DNA of 25,359 bases. Source: an uncultured Erysipelotrichaceae bacterium (GTDB lineage: Bacteria; Bacillota_I; Bacilli_A; RF39; UBA660). The notes below the pieces were generated by a model that saw nothing but the letters and a program-made list of their open reading frames with translations, was not told the origin of the DNA and ran no database searches. The stretch covers positions 1 through 25,359 of the forward strand of contig CACZQI010000024.1 in assembly GCA_902783345.1 (NCBI GenBank), read 5' to 3'. Made by a program: the position numbers and the translations under genes. Shown one piece after another: positions 24,333 to 25,359 of this stretch (within the stretch, counting starts at the first letter, position 1; each line of letters begins with the position of its first letter).

Positions 24333-25359
24333 ATGAAAAATAAAAAAGGATTCACTTTAATAGAACTATTAGTTGTAATCGGGTTATTATCAATAATAGG
24401 AGTAACAATTGCGATAAGTTTAAATAATAATATGAAAAAAATGGGTGCCAATAAAGAAAAAGAATTTAATGAGAAAATTATTGGTGCTGCTAATTTATAT
24501 GCTTCAAATAATGAAGATATTTTAACGAACCTTTATGAAGATAAGGGGTATTTGATAATAAGCATTCAAGATTTAATAGATTCAGGTTTCATTCAAGATA
24601 CTTTAGTAAATCCAGCAACTAATGAAACTCTAACTGGAGCAGAAAAAATAAGAATAGAGTTAGATACAACAGGAACTATAAATGTAATATTTCCTGTAGC
24701 TAATCCAGAAGGAGATTATTTGCAAGTTCAAACGATAAAAGTAGAATATAATAGCAATAAAAACAATATTTGTTTTGAAGGGTTAAATACTAAAACTTTA
24801 GGATATATTAAAGCAAATGGTAGTCTAGATTCATCATATTTAAAGAAAAATGAAAATATAAAATGTGATGATAGTAATGTTGATACAACTAAACTTGGCT
24901 CATATGAATTAAAATATGATTATGAAGCTCAAAATGGTGTTTGGAAACAAATAACTAGATATGTTTTGATAGTAGATAGCATAGCACCAGAATGTAAAGA
25001 TATAGTAGACAGTACGACTTGGATAAATGATGTTAGAAGAATAGAGGTAGGATGCCAAGATAATTATGCCTGCGCTAATAATATGTTTGTAAAAACATTC
25101 TCGAATGTTAAAACAGACAAGATAACTATAAAAGATATATCAAATAATAAAACAGAATGTACAGTAAATGTTTATAGTGATATGACTAAACCAATAAATG
25201 TAGCAATAAGTAAAAATCCAAATACAGAGTGGAGTAGTGGGGCTGTAACATTAACTGGAACTGGTAAAGATAAATTAAGTGGAATTAAATATTTTCAGTT
25301 TAGTTCAAATTCATCTTTAACTGATATAAGTAGTAGTGGAACTGAAATAGGTGTAACTA
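24333..25359 (+). CDS. Prepilin-type N-terminal domain fused to Ig-like repeats (3' end outside window)
   Basis: The frame from ATG 24333 stays open to the window end, giving 342 residues of a longer protein. It begins with a textbook class III prepilin leader: MKNKKG, then FTLIELLVVIGLLSIIGV, with cleavage expected after G6 and Glu at mature position 5. The pilin-like helix and a short pseudopilin-like region extend to about residue 110. From about 180 the protein changes character: LGSYELKYDYEAQNG followed by TRYVLIVDSIAPEC looks like a DUF5011/HYR-type Ig-like domain. After about 285, TKPINVAISKNPNTEWSSG and LTGTGKDKLSGIKYFQFS match a second class of surface Ig-like repeat. Such a protein would be inserted by a type IV-like pilin machinery and display an extended rod. 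No pilus assembly genes are in the window. The SD GGTGAT and a promoter support the start. Confidence 0.87.
   Translation, partial: MKNKKGFTLIELLVVIGLLSIIGVTIAISLNNNMKKMGANKEKEFNEKIIGAANLYASNNEDILTNLYEDKGYLIISIQDLIDSGFIQDTLVNPATNETLTGAEKIRIELDTTGTINVIFPVANPEGDYLQVQTIKVEYNSNKNNICFEGLNTKTLGYIKANGSLDSSYLKKNENIKCDDSNVDTTKLGSYELKYDYEAQNGVWKQITRYVLIVDSIAPECKDIVDSTTWINDVRRIEVGCQDNYACANNMFVKTFSNVKTDKITIKDISNNKTECTVNVYSDMTKPINVAISKNPNTEWSSGAVTLTGTGKDKLSGIKYFQFSSNSSLTDISSSGTEIGVT

Noticed and set aside
1..25359. CRISPR array, tRNA or rRNA genes, transposase or phage genes
   Set aside because: I looked for regular spaced repeats, tRNA-like cloverleaf ends and recombinase motifs and saw none. The LamG-like remnant alone is not evidence of a prophage.

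Overview
This 25.4 kb window is very AT-rich bacterial chromosome of low-GC Gram-positive (Bacilli-type) character. The signs are an HtrA-like surface protease, AddA/AddB instead of RecBCD, a T-box leader before pheST, CIRCE heat-shock operators, and a dacB-spmA-spmB sporulation cluster. Shine-Dalgarno sites are clear (AGGAGG or GGTGAT types). Of the 22 stop codons I read, 15 are TAA, 6 TAG and one (addB) TGA, and Trp is TGG, so the standard bacterial code 11 is used rather than the Mycoplasma code. Several genes are shorter than their Bacillus counterparts (addA, addB, clpB without N-domain, murI). An uncultured, streamlined Bacilli lineage (Erysipelotrichia/RF39-like) is my inference, not something the sequence proves.

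Layout. Positions 1-1497 (+): the 3' end of an Abi_2/HEPN-type gene and a membrane-anchored HtrA protease. 1543-2012 (+): a decayed gene that keeps a promoter-like sequence, an SD and a signal-peptide start but is out of frame with a LamG-like remnant. 2030-5643 (+): promoter, Phe T-box leader, pheS and pheT. 5711-11111 (-): addB-addA, with its own promoter at 11127-11156. 11168-13325 (-): a four-gene envelope operon made of a 62-aa membrane protein, a trypsin-fold protein lacking two of three catalytic residues, a VanY-type carboxypeptidase on a threonine-rich stalk, and an 86-aa unknown. 13424-15589 (+): CIRCE-controlled clpB. 15612-16977 (-): a SAM methyltransferase and murI. 17071-19014 (+): CIRCE-controlled htpG. 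19064-20061: a divergent pair, a cysteine-rich protein (-) and a DUF6512-like membrane protein (+). 20198-22342 (+): the dacB-spmA-spmB operon. 22332-24259 (+): rluB and rlmD. 24279-25359 (+): a prepilin-like protein with Ig-like domains that runs off the window.

Functionally the window is mostly housekeeping: phenylalanyl-tRNA synthesis under tRNA-sensing attenuation, recombinational repair, heat-shock chaperones under a shared HrcA-type operator, glutamate racemase and peptidoglycan carboxypeptidases, and rRNA modification. The less ordinary parts are the envelope operon with the pseudoprotease, the 14-cysteine protein, the prepilin-Ig fusion and the decayed secreted gene. I found no CRISPR array, tRNA, rRNA or intact mobile element.
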